Positions 1 to 5,679 of a stretch of DNA of 8,288 nucleotides are shown here, in pieces. A program made the position numbers and the translations under genes. This DNA is from Phycisphaerales bacterium (GTDB taxonomy: Bacteria > Planctomycetota > Phycisphaerae > Phycisphaerales > SM1A02). The notes beneath the pieces were generated by a model. It did no database searches. It worked only from the letters and a program-made list of their open reading frames with translations, and had not been told where the DNA came from. How positions within the stretch are numbered: the first letter of the stretch is position 1; the number at the start of each line of letters is the position of its first letter. The stretch is from the NCBI GenBank assembly GCA_003520025.1, contig DOVP01000281.1, positions 1-8,288 on the forward strand, read 5' to 3'.

Positions 1-677
1 GCGATGGCCTTGGCACGGGATCGCTTTGCGCCACGGGCCGCTGTCTGTGTCGCCTTGAGTCGTTTCTTGGCAACGGCATCGCTCTGACCATTTACCCAAG
101 CCTGCAACGTGGCATGCACGTCGAAAGCATGATCAGACCTGACCTGACGACAGATCCACGCAGCGACCTCGGTCAGTGTGGCGGATTCATCCACACACTC
201 CGCATTGGAGAGCATCCAACACAACTGATCATCAATCGGCACAACTTTGATGTCACCGCACAACAACAGCCACCTTGCCGCCACGAACGGCGTTATGCCG
301 TCGAGCGATTCGATGGACTCGCGAAGATCCCGCTTGCCATGCTCAAACTCTGGAACCATCGTTACCTCATGGTGCCGCTGATACAGATGGTTGAGCATCA
401 TCTTGAGCCGCTTGCCACGCTCCAACGCCAAATCTGATGTGTCGCGACACATCTCCGCAATCTCCGCTGGTGTGGAGACGCGAAGCTCGTGCCAGTCGAG
501 GACCCCCGAAGAAAGATGTGTCCACGCCTCATCGGCCTTCGGTGAGGTCGACTCCCACACCAGTTGTGAGTAGACCAACACCTCCACCGGATCATCCATC
601 TCTGGTGGATACGAACTCTTCTTGAGTTTCCTGACATGTGCGGTGAACTTGACGCCATGCTCCTTGGAATTTTTCAC
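1..677 (-). CDS. HhH-GPD (endonuclease III superfamily)-like protein, partial at 3' end
   Basis: An open frame of 225 codons without a stop starts at GTG (677-675) and runs off the left edge. The start is supported by a 4-nt GTGA overlap with the rbfA stop and by a GAGGA Shine-Dalgarno 9 nt upstream. Residues 30-40 (DPVEVLVYSQL) resemble the endonuclease III helix SPFELLIAVLLSAQ. Residues 123-156 resemble the helix-hairpin-helix plus catalytic-Asp segment: LDGITPFVA lies where LPGVGRKTA is expected, and PIDDQLCWML where AVDTHIFRV is expected. The spacing between the catalytic Lys and Asp positions (18 residues in E. coli Nth) is preserved, but the Lys position is Phe131 while Asp149 is kept. 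Visible residues after about 200 form a Lys/Arg/Ala-rich tail instead of the four-cysteine iron-sulfur loop. Base-excision repair is the family role; activity here is uncertain and a non-catalytic DNA- or RNA-binding role is possible. The gene call is firm, the fold assignment is by eye. Confidence 0.72.
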   Translation of the reverse strand, partial: MKNSKEHGVKFTAHVRKLKKSSYPPEMDDPVEVLVYSQLVWESTSPKADEAWTHLSSGVLDWHELRVSTPAEIAEMCRDTSDLALERGKRLKMMLNHLYQRHHEVTMVPEFEHGKRDLRESIESLDGITPFVAARWLLLCGDIKVVPIDDQLCWMLSNAECVDESATLTEVAAWICRQVRSDHAFDVHATLQAWVNGQSDAVAKKRLKATQTAARGAKRSRAKAI

Positions 678-1057
678 GATGTTGCTTCCTCGCTGTCAGG
701 AGAGGAGCTCTGATCCTCTCGCCTCACGGCTTCCTGAATGGCTCCGAGTACCCGGGCCTCTTTCTTGATTGATTCATCCAACAAAAACTTCAGCCGCGGC
801 ACGCGACGCATGCGAACCTCATCCGCCAAGCGACGGCCGATCCAACCAGCTGCGGCGTTGAGTCCGTGCAGGGAAGCTCCGGCATGTTTGGCTGGCAGCA
901 CCGAGCACCACACCCTCGCCTCGCTCGAGTCCGGGCTGACACTCACCCGCACCACCGACACCAAGCCCCGAATGCGAGGATCGCTCAGTCCGCGACCCAG
1001 AATCTTCTGGATCCCGCGATGCACAACCGCATCAATCTGCTCCTGATGCCGCATCAT
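674..1057 (-). CDS. rbfA: 30S ribosome-binding factor A (RbfA)
   Basis: RbfA is a small KH-type protein that binds the pre-30S subunit near helix 1/44 of 16S rRNA and assists late maturation. The 127-aa product is typical in length. Family signatures are visible in order: an N-terminal helix (residues 4-22), LSDPRIRGLVSVVRVSVSPD (about 24-43) matching the conserved L-x-DPR-x-x-G-x-V-x-V-x-x-V-x-V-S-x-D block, a strand with A-x-V-W-x-S-V, then helix residues ending in VRMRRVPRLKFLLDES (about 80-95) matching the R-x-x-P-x-L-x-F-x-x-D signature. It ends in an acidic/serine-rich tail of about 15 residues. Two ATG codons are adjacent (1057 and 1054); the first is used here because AGGTGGAG sits 8 nt upstream of it. 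It lies 18 nt after infB and overlaps the next gene by 4 nt, so it is surely co-transcribed. Confidence 0.96.
   Translation of the reverse strand: MMRHQEQIDAVVHRGIQKILGRGLSDPRIRGLVSVVRVSVSPDSSEARVWCSVLPAKHAGASLHGLNAAAGWIGRRLADEVRMRRVPRLKFLLDESIKKEARVLGAIQEAVRREDQSSSPDSEEATS
687..691 (-). promoter_or_regulatory. Ribosome binding site of the HhH-GPD-like gene
   Basis: On the minus strand GAGGA lies inside the last codons of rbfA, 9 nt before the GTG at 677. With the GTGA stop/start overlap it decides the start of the downstream gene and suggests translational coupling to rbfA. Confidence 0.6.
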
Positions 1058-1065
1058 CCGCGTCG

Positions 1066-1073
1066 CTCCACCT
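1066..1073 (-). promoter_or_regulatory. Ribosome binding site of rbfA
   Basis: AGGTGGAG on the minus strand, in the 18-nt infB-rbfA gap, is 8 nt before the ATG at 1057. It is the strongest Shine-Dalgarno in the operon and supports the first of the two tandem ATG codons as the start. Confidence 0.75.
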
Positions 1074-1075
1074 GG

Positions 1076-3754
1076 TCAAGTTCCGGGGCGCACTTCGTGC
1101 GAGACATAGCACTCGAGTACGTCTCCGACCTTGATGTCGTCATAGCCGTCGATGAGCATGCCACACTCCTGACCGGACTTGACCTCCTTGGCGTCGTCCT
1201 TGAATCGCTTGAGTTGGGACAGTTTGCGATCGTTCTCGATCACGATGTCGTCTCGCGTCACGCGAATGAGGGCACTCCGCTGAATTGATCCGCTTGTGAC
1301 ATAACAACCCGCCACCATGCCGACCTTGGACACACGGAAGACCTCCCGCACCTCGGCGTGACCGAGAATTTCCATACGGTGCTCCGGTTCGAGCATGCCG
1401 ACAATGGCCTTCTCAATGTCGTCGGTGATGTCGTAAATGACGTCGTAGTACCGAATGTCCACGCCGGCGTCGTCCGCGGCCCGTCGCACCTTGCCCGAGG
1501 CCGTCACATTGAAACCGATGATGATCGCGGCTGAGGCATCGGCCAGCGACACATCGGACTCGCTGATTCCGCCGACTGCAGCATGCTTGATCGACACGCG
1601 AACTTCATCGTTGGTCATCTTGGCAAGCGTCGCCATGATTGTCTCGACCGATCCCTGCACATCCGCCTTGAGGATGATGGGCAGTTCCTTCTTGCCGGCC
1701 TCGCTCATGTGATCGAGGATGTTGTCGAGCGTGACCCGCTCACGAGTGAGTGATCGCTGCCGCTCGGAAGCGACGCGTTCCTTCGCTGCAGTCTCGGCCT
1801 CTCGCAGGTTCTTGACCACGAAGACCTGATCGCCCGCGTCGGGCACGTCTCCAATCCCGGAGATCGTCACCGGATCGGACGGCAGCGCAGCAGGAGTTCG
1901 ATCGCCGTGATCATCGACGATGTCACGGACGCGGCCAAAGCCGCGGCCAGCCACGATGTAGTCACCCTTCTTCAACTGCCCCTGCTGCACGAGAATACTC
2001 GCGACAGCGCCACGGCCTTCCTGCAACTGTGCTTCGAGCACCGTACCCTCGGCAGGCCCGTCGAAATCTGCTGTCAACTCAAGCAGTTGCGCCTGCAAGT
2101 CGAGGATCTCCAACAGATCGGAAATACCCTCGCCCTTGATCGCCGTGGTCTTCACAACTTCGGTGTCGCCGCCCCACTCAACCGGGTTCAGTTCGTGCTC
2201 GGCGAGTTGTCCGAGAATACGCTGGATGTTCGCGTCGGTCGCCTCCGGCTTGTCGACTTTGTTGAGCGCCACGACAATCGGCACCCCCGCCGCCTTGGCA
2301 TGATTGATCGATTCGATGGTCTGCGGCATGACGCCGTCATCCGCTGCCACCACGAGCACCACGATGTCCGTCACCTTGGCTCCACGAGCCCGCATCTCAG
2401 TGAATGCCTCATGGCCAGGCGTATCGATGAACGTCACAAGATGTTCATCATCACCAACGGTTACAGGCACACGAAAGGCGCTGGTGGCCTGCGTGATGCC
2501 GCCGGCCTCGCCTTCGGCGACCGAGGCATTGCGAATACTGTCGAGCAGTGAAGTCTTGCCGTGATCAACGTGACCGAGAATCGTCACGACCGGGGAGCGG
2601 GGACGCTCATCTTTCATGTCACGATCGGTAAACGACTCCGCGATCTGCTGTTCAGCCGTCTTGGCTTCGACGACCTCGAGTTCCACGCCGAAGGACAACA
2701 TGCAGTCGACCGCCACATCGGGTGGGAGCATCGAGTTGATGGTGACGTCGTGCTCCTCATTCACAAGCCATCGCAGAATGTCTCGCGCCTTTACGCCGCT
2801 CGCAGCGCTCATCGACTTGATAGTCAGCGGCTCAGGAAGCGTGATTTCGCCACCGAGATCCACTGCAGATTTTGCCCGCGTGCCGGTCGGACCTGAGGCC
2901 CGCTTGGCGCTGTCGCGACGAACCGAGCGGAAGTATCCGCCGCTTCGTGAGAGTCGCTGCTCTCGCTCACGCAGATCCTGCTCACGCCAGTTGCGCTGCC
3001 CGACGCTGGCTCCCTGCTGCTGCTTGGTATCACGGGCATCGGTTCCTCGATCGGCGGTGCCAGTTCGGCGGCGATTGCGGCGACTTGGCCTGCCTCGATC
3101 TGTCGCATCTGGTGGTGGCGGACCACCGAGATTGGGACCACCGGAAGGTTTATCTGGGCTGCTACGAGGCGGGCCCTTAGGCCGGGGCGGCCGAATATTC
3201 TCCGGCTGCTCGACTCGAATGACTTTGGGACCGGACAACTGCGATTTCTTCGGCTCTTCGAGTTTGCGGCCAAGTTGCTCGACCTTCTCAGGCCGTTCCG
3301 GTTCGTTCGGAATCGCTTTGGTTGCAGGTTTCTCTTCCGGCTGATTGCTCGGGACTTCGGGTGGGGGCACGCGGCTCGGCGGTTCGATCAGACCGGTGCC
3401 TCGCGTGGCCGATGGCGGCGGTTCGGGCGCGGGGGTCGCGATGTCGGCTGGGGGCTCTTTGACAGCAGCCTTCGCAGACGCCTTCTTGGTCGTCGTCTTT
3501 CTGACCTTCTTTTTGGCCTTCGCGCGAGCTTGTTTGATATCAACCGGTGCTGCAGTCTGCACAGCAGTACTGCCCGTAGCAGAATCATCGAACCACTCGC
3601 GAATCGTGGCGGCCAGGCCGAATGAAATCGCCGACATGTGGTTGGTGATGTTCGGCACACCCTCCTCGCCGCACTTGGCCACGACATCTTTCGATGCGAC
3701 ACCAAGTTCCTTGGCGATCTGGTGAACTCGAATGGTGGTGACTTTCTTCGCCAC
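1076..3754 (-). CDS. infB: Translation initiation factor IF-2
   Basis: IF2 is the GTPase that brings fMet-tRNA to the 30S subunit and promotes 50S joining. The 892-aa product is close to the E. coli length. Domains in order: an N-terminal IF2N module (about 5-56), a long Pro/Lys/Arg-rich linker likely disordered (about 60-300), a second IF2N-like module (about 303-363), the G domain (about 386-556), then the beta-barrel, the IF2 domain III around 670-785, and the C2 fMet-tRNA-binding barrel to the end. G motifs: GHVDHGKT 394-401, GGITQ 418-422, DTPGH 444-448 with the catalytic His448, NKVD 498-501, TAIKGEG 537-543. Switch I reads [10 protein letters not shown] rather than the usual GGITQHIGAY. 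The start is GTG with GGAG 8 nt upstream (3766-3763). The gene follows nusA by 38 nt, with a perfect hairpin in that gap, and precedes rbfA by 18 nt. Confidence 0.98.
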   Translation of the reverse strand: MAKKVTTIRVHQIAKELGVASKDVVAKCGEEGVPNITNHMSAISFGLAATIREWFDDSATGSTAVQTAAPVDIKQARAKAKKKVRKTTTKKASAKAAVKEPPADIATPAPEPPPSATRGTGLIEPPSRVPPPEVPSNQPEEKPATKAIPNEPERPEKVEQLGRKLEEPKKSQLSGPKVIRVEQPENIRPPRPKGPPRSSPDKPSGGPNLGGPPPPDATDRGRPSRRNRRRTGTADRGTDARDTKQQQGASVGQRNWREQDLREREQRLSRSGGYFRSVRRDSAKRASGPTGTRAKSAVDLGGEITLPEPLTIKSMSAASGVKARDILRWLVNEEHDVTINSMLPPDVAVDCMLSFGVELEVVEAKTAEQQIAESFTDRDMKDERPRSPVVTILGHVDHGKTSLLDSIRNASVAEGEAGGITQATSAFRVPVTVGDDEHLVTFIDTPGHEAFTEMRARGAKVTDIVVLVVAADDGVMPQTIESINHAKAAGVPIVVALNKVDKPEATDANIQRILGQLAEHELNPVEWGGDTEVVKTTAIKGEGISDLLEILDLQAQLLELTADFDGPAEGTVLEAQLQEGRGAVASILVQQGQLKKGDYIVAGRGFGRVRDIVDDHGDRTPAALPSDPVTISGIGDVPDAGDQVFVVKNLREAETAAKERVASERQRSLTRERVTLDNILDHMSEAGKKELPIILKADVQGSVETIMATLAKMTNDEVRVSIKHAAVGGISESDVSLADASAAIIIGFNVTASGKVRRAADDAGVDIRYYDVIYDITDDIEKAIVGMLEPEHRMEILGHAEVREVFRVSKVGMVAGCYVTSGSIQRSALIRVTRDDIVIENDRKLSQLKRFKDDAKEVKSGQECGMLIDGYDDIKVGDVLECYVSHEVRPGT

Positions 3755-3762
3755 GAAGTTCG

Positions 3763-3766
3763 CTCC
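3763..3766 (-). promoter_or_regulatory. Ribosome binding site of infB
   Basis: GGAG on the minus strand is 8 nt before the GTG at 3754, and 8 nt downstream of the nusA/infB junction hairpin. It fixes the non-ATG start, which also gives the expected MAKKVT-type IF2 N-terminus. Confidence 0.6.
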
Positions 3767-3774
3767 AAGGCAAT

Positions 3775-3797
3775 GCTGACCGCGACCCGCGGTCAGC
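3775..3797 (-). repeat. Perfect inverted repeat (hairpin) at the nusA-infB junction
   Basis: Arms GCTGACCGCG (3775-3784) and CGCGGTCAGC (3788-3797) are exact reverse complements around a 3-nt centre, giving a 10-bp stem with 8 G-C pairs. The nusA TGA stop (3795-3793) is inside one arm. No T-run follows on either strand, so it is not a standard intrinsic terminator. An RNA stem here could cause a pause, protect or process the mRNA, or separate translation of nusA from that of infB. The structure is certain as sequence; its function is inferred. Confidence 0.8.
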
Positions 3798-5205
3798 CCT
3801 GCATGTCCTCTCCGCCGGATTTCTCACTAGATTCCTCGCCGTTTCCATCCAGAATAGACGCCGCAGCCGTCTCTGCCTGAGCCTCTTCCTCCATGGACTC
3901 GGATGCATCCACGACGGCTGGAGCTTCTCCAAGAATCGAGGCGGCGGCCGATTCGCCTTCGACGCCTGCCACTTCGATTGCCACCGCGTCAGCCTCAGCC
4001 TTGCGGCGTTCCTCTTCTTCTTTCTCGATCCGCTGCTGTTCTTCGACGATCTTGGCCTTCTCGGCACAGGTACTGAGCACCAGTTCGCTGAGTTCCTCAG
4101 ACATGCCCACATCGTTGATGAGCGTGGCTTGTCCAACATCCTGCACATCGAAGACACTGATCATGCCAAGTGCGCCCATGCGGTCGAGCATCGTGTCAGC
4201 CACATCCTCAATCGTCTTGATGGTGGATTCAAGCGTCTCCAACCCCTTGGCAAACTCTTCCGGGGTGAGGATGTCGATGTCCCAGCCGGTCAGGCGTGCA
4301 GCAAGCCGCACATTCTGGCCGCGACGACCGATGGCCAGCGAGAGTTGATCTTCGCGGACGATGATCGTCGCGCGGCCCAGTTCAAAGCACAGGCTGACCT
4401 CGTTCACTTCCGCGGGCTTGAGCGCGTTTCCGATGAGTACCTGACTCGACTCGTTCCAACGCACAATGTCAATCTTCTCGCCGCCGAGTTCATCTACGAT
4501 GTTGCGGATGCGACTACCGCGAACACCGACACAGGCGCCAACGGCATCAACCTTCGAGTCGATGGACGCGACGGCCACTTTGGTGCGGAATCCGGCCTCA
4601 CGGGCCATGGCCTTGAGTTCGATCACATGCTCGGCCACTTCCGGCACTTCCGCCTCGAACAAGCGGCGGATGTAGTCCTCATGGCTTCTTGAGAGCACGA
4701 TCTTGGCGCGATTGCCGTCCTCGCGAACCTCATGGATCACGCAGCGAACGCGGTCGCCCTGATGAAACTGCTCGCCGGGAATCTGGTGCGAACGAGGCAT
4801 GAAGCCTTCGGCGCGGTCAATCTGCACGATGAGCGCCCCGCCTTCGTAGCGATGCGCCACTCCGGTCACGATTTCGCCAAGCCGCTTGCCGAACTCGTCG
4901 AGAATGCTCGCTCGCTCGTTGTCGCGGAAACGCTGAATCATGACCTGCTTGGCGGTCTGAGCAGGAATGCGACCGAGCGACTCAAGCGGTATCACTTCGG
5001 ACGAGCCGTCTTCGTGGATCTGCCACAGCGTGATCTGCCCACTGACGGGGTCGATCTTGCAAGCAAACTCCTCTGTATCGAGTGAGTTGAAGTGCTTGCG
5101 AGCGGCGCTGATCATGGCCTGCTCAAGGTCCTGCAGCAGCAGATCACGATCGACGTTCCGCTCACGAGCAATGGCATCGATGAAGCGGATGGTTTCGGGA
5201 TTCAT
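3793..5205 (-). CDS. nusA: Transcription termination/antitermination factor NusA
   Basis: NusA binds RNA polymerase and nascent RNA and modulates pausing, intrinsic termination and antitermination. From the ATG at 5205 the product has 470 aa: an N-terminal RNAP-binding domain (1-105), an S1 domain (about 107-175), KH1 (about 208-262, VGVRGSRIRNIVDEL), KH2 (about 283-335, LAIGRRGQNVRLAARLTGWD), a helical helix-hairpin-helix-like segment (336-385), a charged coiled-coil-like stretch (387-405) and an acidic tail to 470. The tail holds two copies of an AAASIL motif. The frame is open up to a TTG at 5271 (22 more codons). I prefer the ATG because MNPETIRFIDAIARERNV matches the usual NusA N-terminus, with AAAGG 10 nt upstream. 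It is the first gene of the operon; rimP, often its upstream neighbour, is absent. Confidence 0.97.
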   Translation of the reverse strand: MNPETIRFIDAIARERNVDRDLLLQDLEQAMISAARKHFNSLDTEEFACKIDPVSGQITLWQIHEDGSSEVIPLESLGRIPAQTAKQVMIQRFRDNERASILDEFGKRLGEIVTGVAHRYEGGALIVQIDRAEGFMPRSHQIPGEQFHQGDRVRCVIHEVREDGNRAKIVLSRSHEDYIRRLFEAEVPEVAEHVIELKAMAREAGFRTKVAVASIDSKVDAVGACVGVRGSRIRNIVDELGGEKIDIVRWNESSQVLIGNALKPAEVNEVSLCFELGRATIIVREDQLSLAIGRRGQNVRLAARLTGWDIDILTPEEFAKGLETLESTIKTIEDVADTMLDRMGALGMISVFDVQDVGQATLINDVGMSEELSELVLSTCAEKAKIVEEQQRIEKEEEERRKAEADAVAIEVAGVEGESAAASILGEAPAVVDASESMEEEAQAETAAASILDGNGEESSEKSGGEDMQG

Positions 5206-5215
5206 CTCAAGGTCG

Positions 5216-5220
5216 CCTTT
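5216..5220 (-). promoter_or_regulatory. Probable ribosome binding site of nusA
   Basis: AAAGG on the minus strand is 10 nt upstream of the ATG at 5205. It is modest, but it supports this ATG over the TTG at 5271, whose upstream sequence is the stem and T-rich tract of a terminator-like hairpin. Confidence 0.4.
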
Positions 5221-5243
5221 AAAGCCTTGCGTATCGTGAAATG

Positions 5244-5259
5244 CCGTTCGGTCGAACGG
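5244..5259. repeat. 16-bp palindrome upstream of nusA
   Basis: CCGTTCG (5244-5250) and CGAACGG (5253-5259) are exact reverse complements around GT. It lies 38 nt before the nusA ATG. As DNA it is a candidate operator; as RNA it would be a compact hairpin between the terminator-like element and the ribosome binding site. If the upstream TTG were the nusA start it would be coding. Confidence 0.5.
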
Positions 5260-5263
5260 GGTG

Positions 5264-5286
5264 AAAAACAAAGGGCCACTGCCCTC
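5264..5286 (-). terminator. Weak terminator-like hairpin in the nusA leader
   Basis: Read on the minus strand, AGGGC (5285-5281), loop AGTG, GCCCT (5276-5272) forms a 5-bp GC-rich stem, 6 bp with a closing G-U pair. It is followed at once by TTGTTTTT (5271-5264). This has the layout of an intrinsic terminator with a short stem, 58 nt upstream of the nusA ATG and pointing into the operon. No gene lies just upstream on this strand, so a leader attenuator is more likely than an end-of-operon terminator. The stem is short and the element is a prediction only. Confidence 0.4.
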
Positions 5287-5317
5287 AAGGCCGTGACCCG
5301 CTCTTCCGATCCGGAGT

Positions 5318-5412
5318 CCCGCAAAGCGGGGCCGTGATCCGATGCGACCGAAAATAGGTCGTCGATCAGATCATGGGGAACTCCCCAAATCGGCCCAAGC
5401 TGGCTGTGGGCC
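5318..5412. repeat. Cluster of four small perfect hairpins
   Basis: Four inverted repeats stand in a row: CCCGC/GCGGG with an AAA loop (5318-5330); CGACC/GGTCG with a 7-nt A/T-rich loop (5345-5361); TGGGGA/TCCCCA around AC (5374-5387); GGCCCA/TGGGCC with a 9-nt loop (5392-5412). Single stems of 5-6 bp occur by chance in GC-rich DNA, but four in 95 bases is notable. The second encloses the -10-like TATTTT of the minus strand. They may be leader RNA structure of nusA or regulator sites. Confidence 0.4.
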
Positions 5413-5522
5413 TAGAGAACATGTCCGCAGCAGCCAATGCCACGAACAAGGGATGGAGTCGATCACTCCACATGGCAGAAAACGAGTTGGTCGGGGCTGT
5501 TGAGCACCGGTTGACTCCATGA
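5373..5522 (+). CDS. Candidate small ORF, 49 aa, unknown
   Basis: An ATG at 5373 opens 49 codons ending in TGA at 5520-5522, on the same strand as the dsbD-like gene and 157 nt before it. In-frame internal ATGs occur at 5421 and 5472, giving 33-aa and 16-aa versions. The product begins MGNSPNRPKLAVGLENMSAA, is hydrophilic and has no cysteine, signal peptide or membrane segment. The internal ATG at 5472 has GGATGGAG upstream, partly inside a 6-bp hairpin (5454-5470). The ATG at 5373 has no clear Shine-Dalgarno. I do not recognise it. It may be a chance ORF within untranslated DNA; third-position GC is high but not decisive. Confidence 0.25.
   Translation: MGNSPNRPKLAVGLENMSAAANATNKGWSRSLHMAENELVGAVEHRLTP
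5453..5520 (+). repeat. Competing inverted repeats upstream of the dsbD-like gene
   Basis: ATGGAGTC (5453-5460) can pair through its TGGAGT (5454-5459) with ACTCCA (5465-5470), or over all 8 bases with GACTCCAT (5513-5520). The two pairings exclude each other. The left arm carries a GGAG that could be a Shine-Dalgarno for the ATG at 5472. Such alternatives are a feature of attenuators, but the arms are short. Confidence 0.3.
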
Positions 5523-5632
5523 GAACGGGAACGCCATGAGGCCCGCCACGCGGCGAACCAACCCTGCAGCGGGGCACTGTATCCCCCCCGGCAACAGGCC
5601 GCAACCAAATCGGCCTTTGTGGGGTAAACTTC

Positions 5633-5666
5633 GGGGTTGCTGGCGACCCCAATGAAGGGGCATTGG
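5633..5666 (+). repeat. Overlapping stems just before the dsbD-like start
   Basis: CCAATG (5649-5654) and CATTGG (5661-5666) form a perfect 6-bp stem with loop AAGGGG, ending next to the Shine-Dalgarno at 5668-5674. GGGGT (5633-5637) with ACCCC (5646-5650) forms a rival 5-bp stem sharing CC. Either could modulate ribosome access. No known riboswitch consensus was recognised. Confidence 0.35.
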
Positions 5667-5667
5667 A

Positions 5668-5674
5668 TGGAGGT
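5668..5674 (+). promoter_or_regulatory. Ribosome binding site of the dsbD-like gene
   Basis: TGGAGGT lies 5 nt before the GTG at 5680. It is a strong Shine-Dalgarno that fixes the GTG start; the resulting N-terminus is a proper signal peptide. Confidence 0.75.
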
Positions 5675-5679
5675 CCACC

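Larger units (their letters stand above)
5206..5679. other. Divergent intergenic region, nusA leader and dsbD-like upstream region
   Basis: About 470 bases separate the nusA ATG from the divergent dsbD-like GTG. I find no structural RNA gene, no tRNA and no convincing -35/-10 pair on either strand; the best minus-strand -10-like hexamer is TATTTT (5356-5351), without a -35. The region is dense in short perfect inverted repeats: 5244-5259, 5272-5285, 5318-5330, 5345-5361, 5374-5387, 5392-5412, 5454-5470 and 5649-5666. It also has a direct repeat GGCCGTGAYCCG (5289-5300 and 5330-5341). One 49-codon plus-strand ORF (5373-5522) lies inside. Promoters for both divergent genes must lie here or in the repeat-rich part. 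Confidence 0.7.

Noticed and set aside
398..658. ORFs of both strands over the left 660 bases (60-107 codons)
   Set aside because: They conflict with the longer minus-strand frame that has a GTGA overlap with rbfA and an endonuclease III-like pattern.
1907..3344. Long plus-strand ORFs (214 and 242 codons) inside infB
   Set aside because: They are antisense to clearly recognised IF2 sequence, have no family features, and are expected in GC-rich coding DNA and in the Pro/Arg-rich linker region.
5206..5271. TTG at 5271 as the nusA start, adding 22 residues
   Set aside because: The ATG at 5205 gives the standard NusA N-terminus and has a Shine-Dalgarno-like AAAGG. The TTG lies directly in the T-tract of a terminator-like hairpin and the extra residues resemble no NusA extension.
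5536..5655. 39-codon plus-strand ORF starting ATG at 5536
   Set aside because: Arg/Pro-rich, no ribosome binding site and no similarity; most likely chance.
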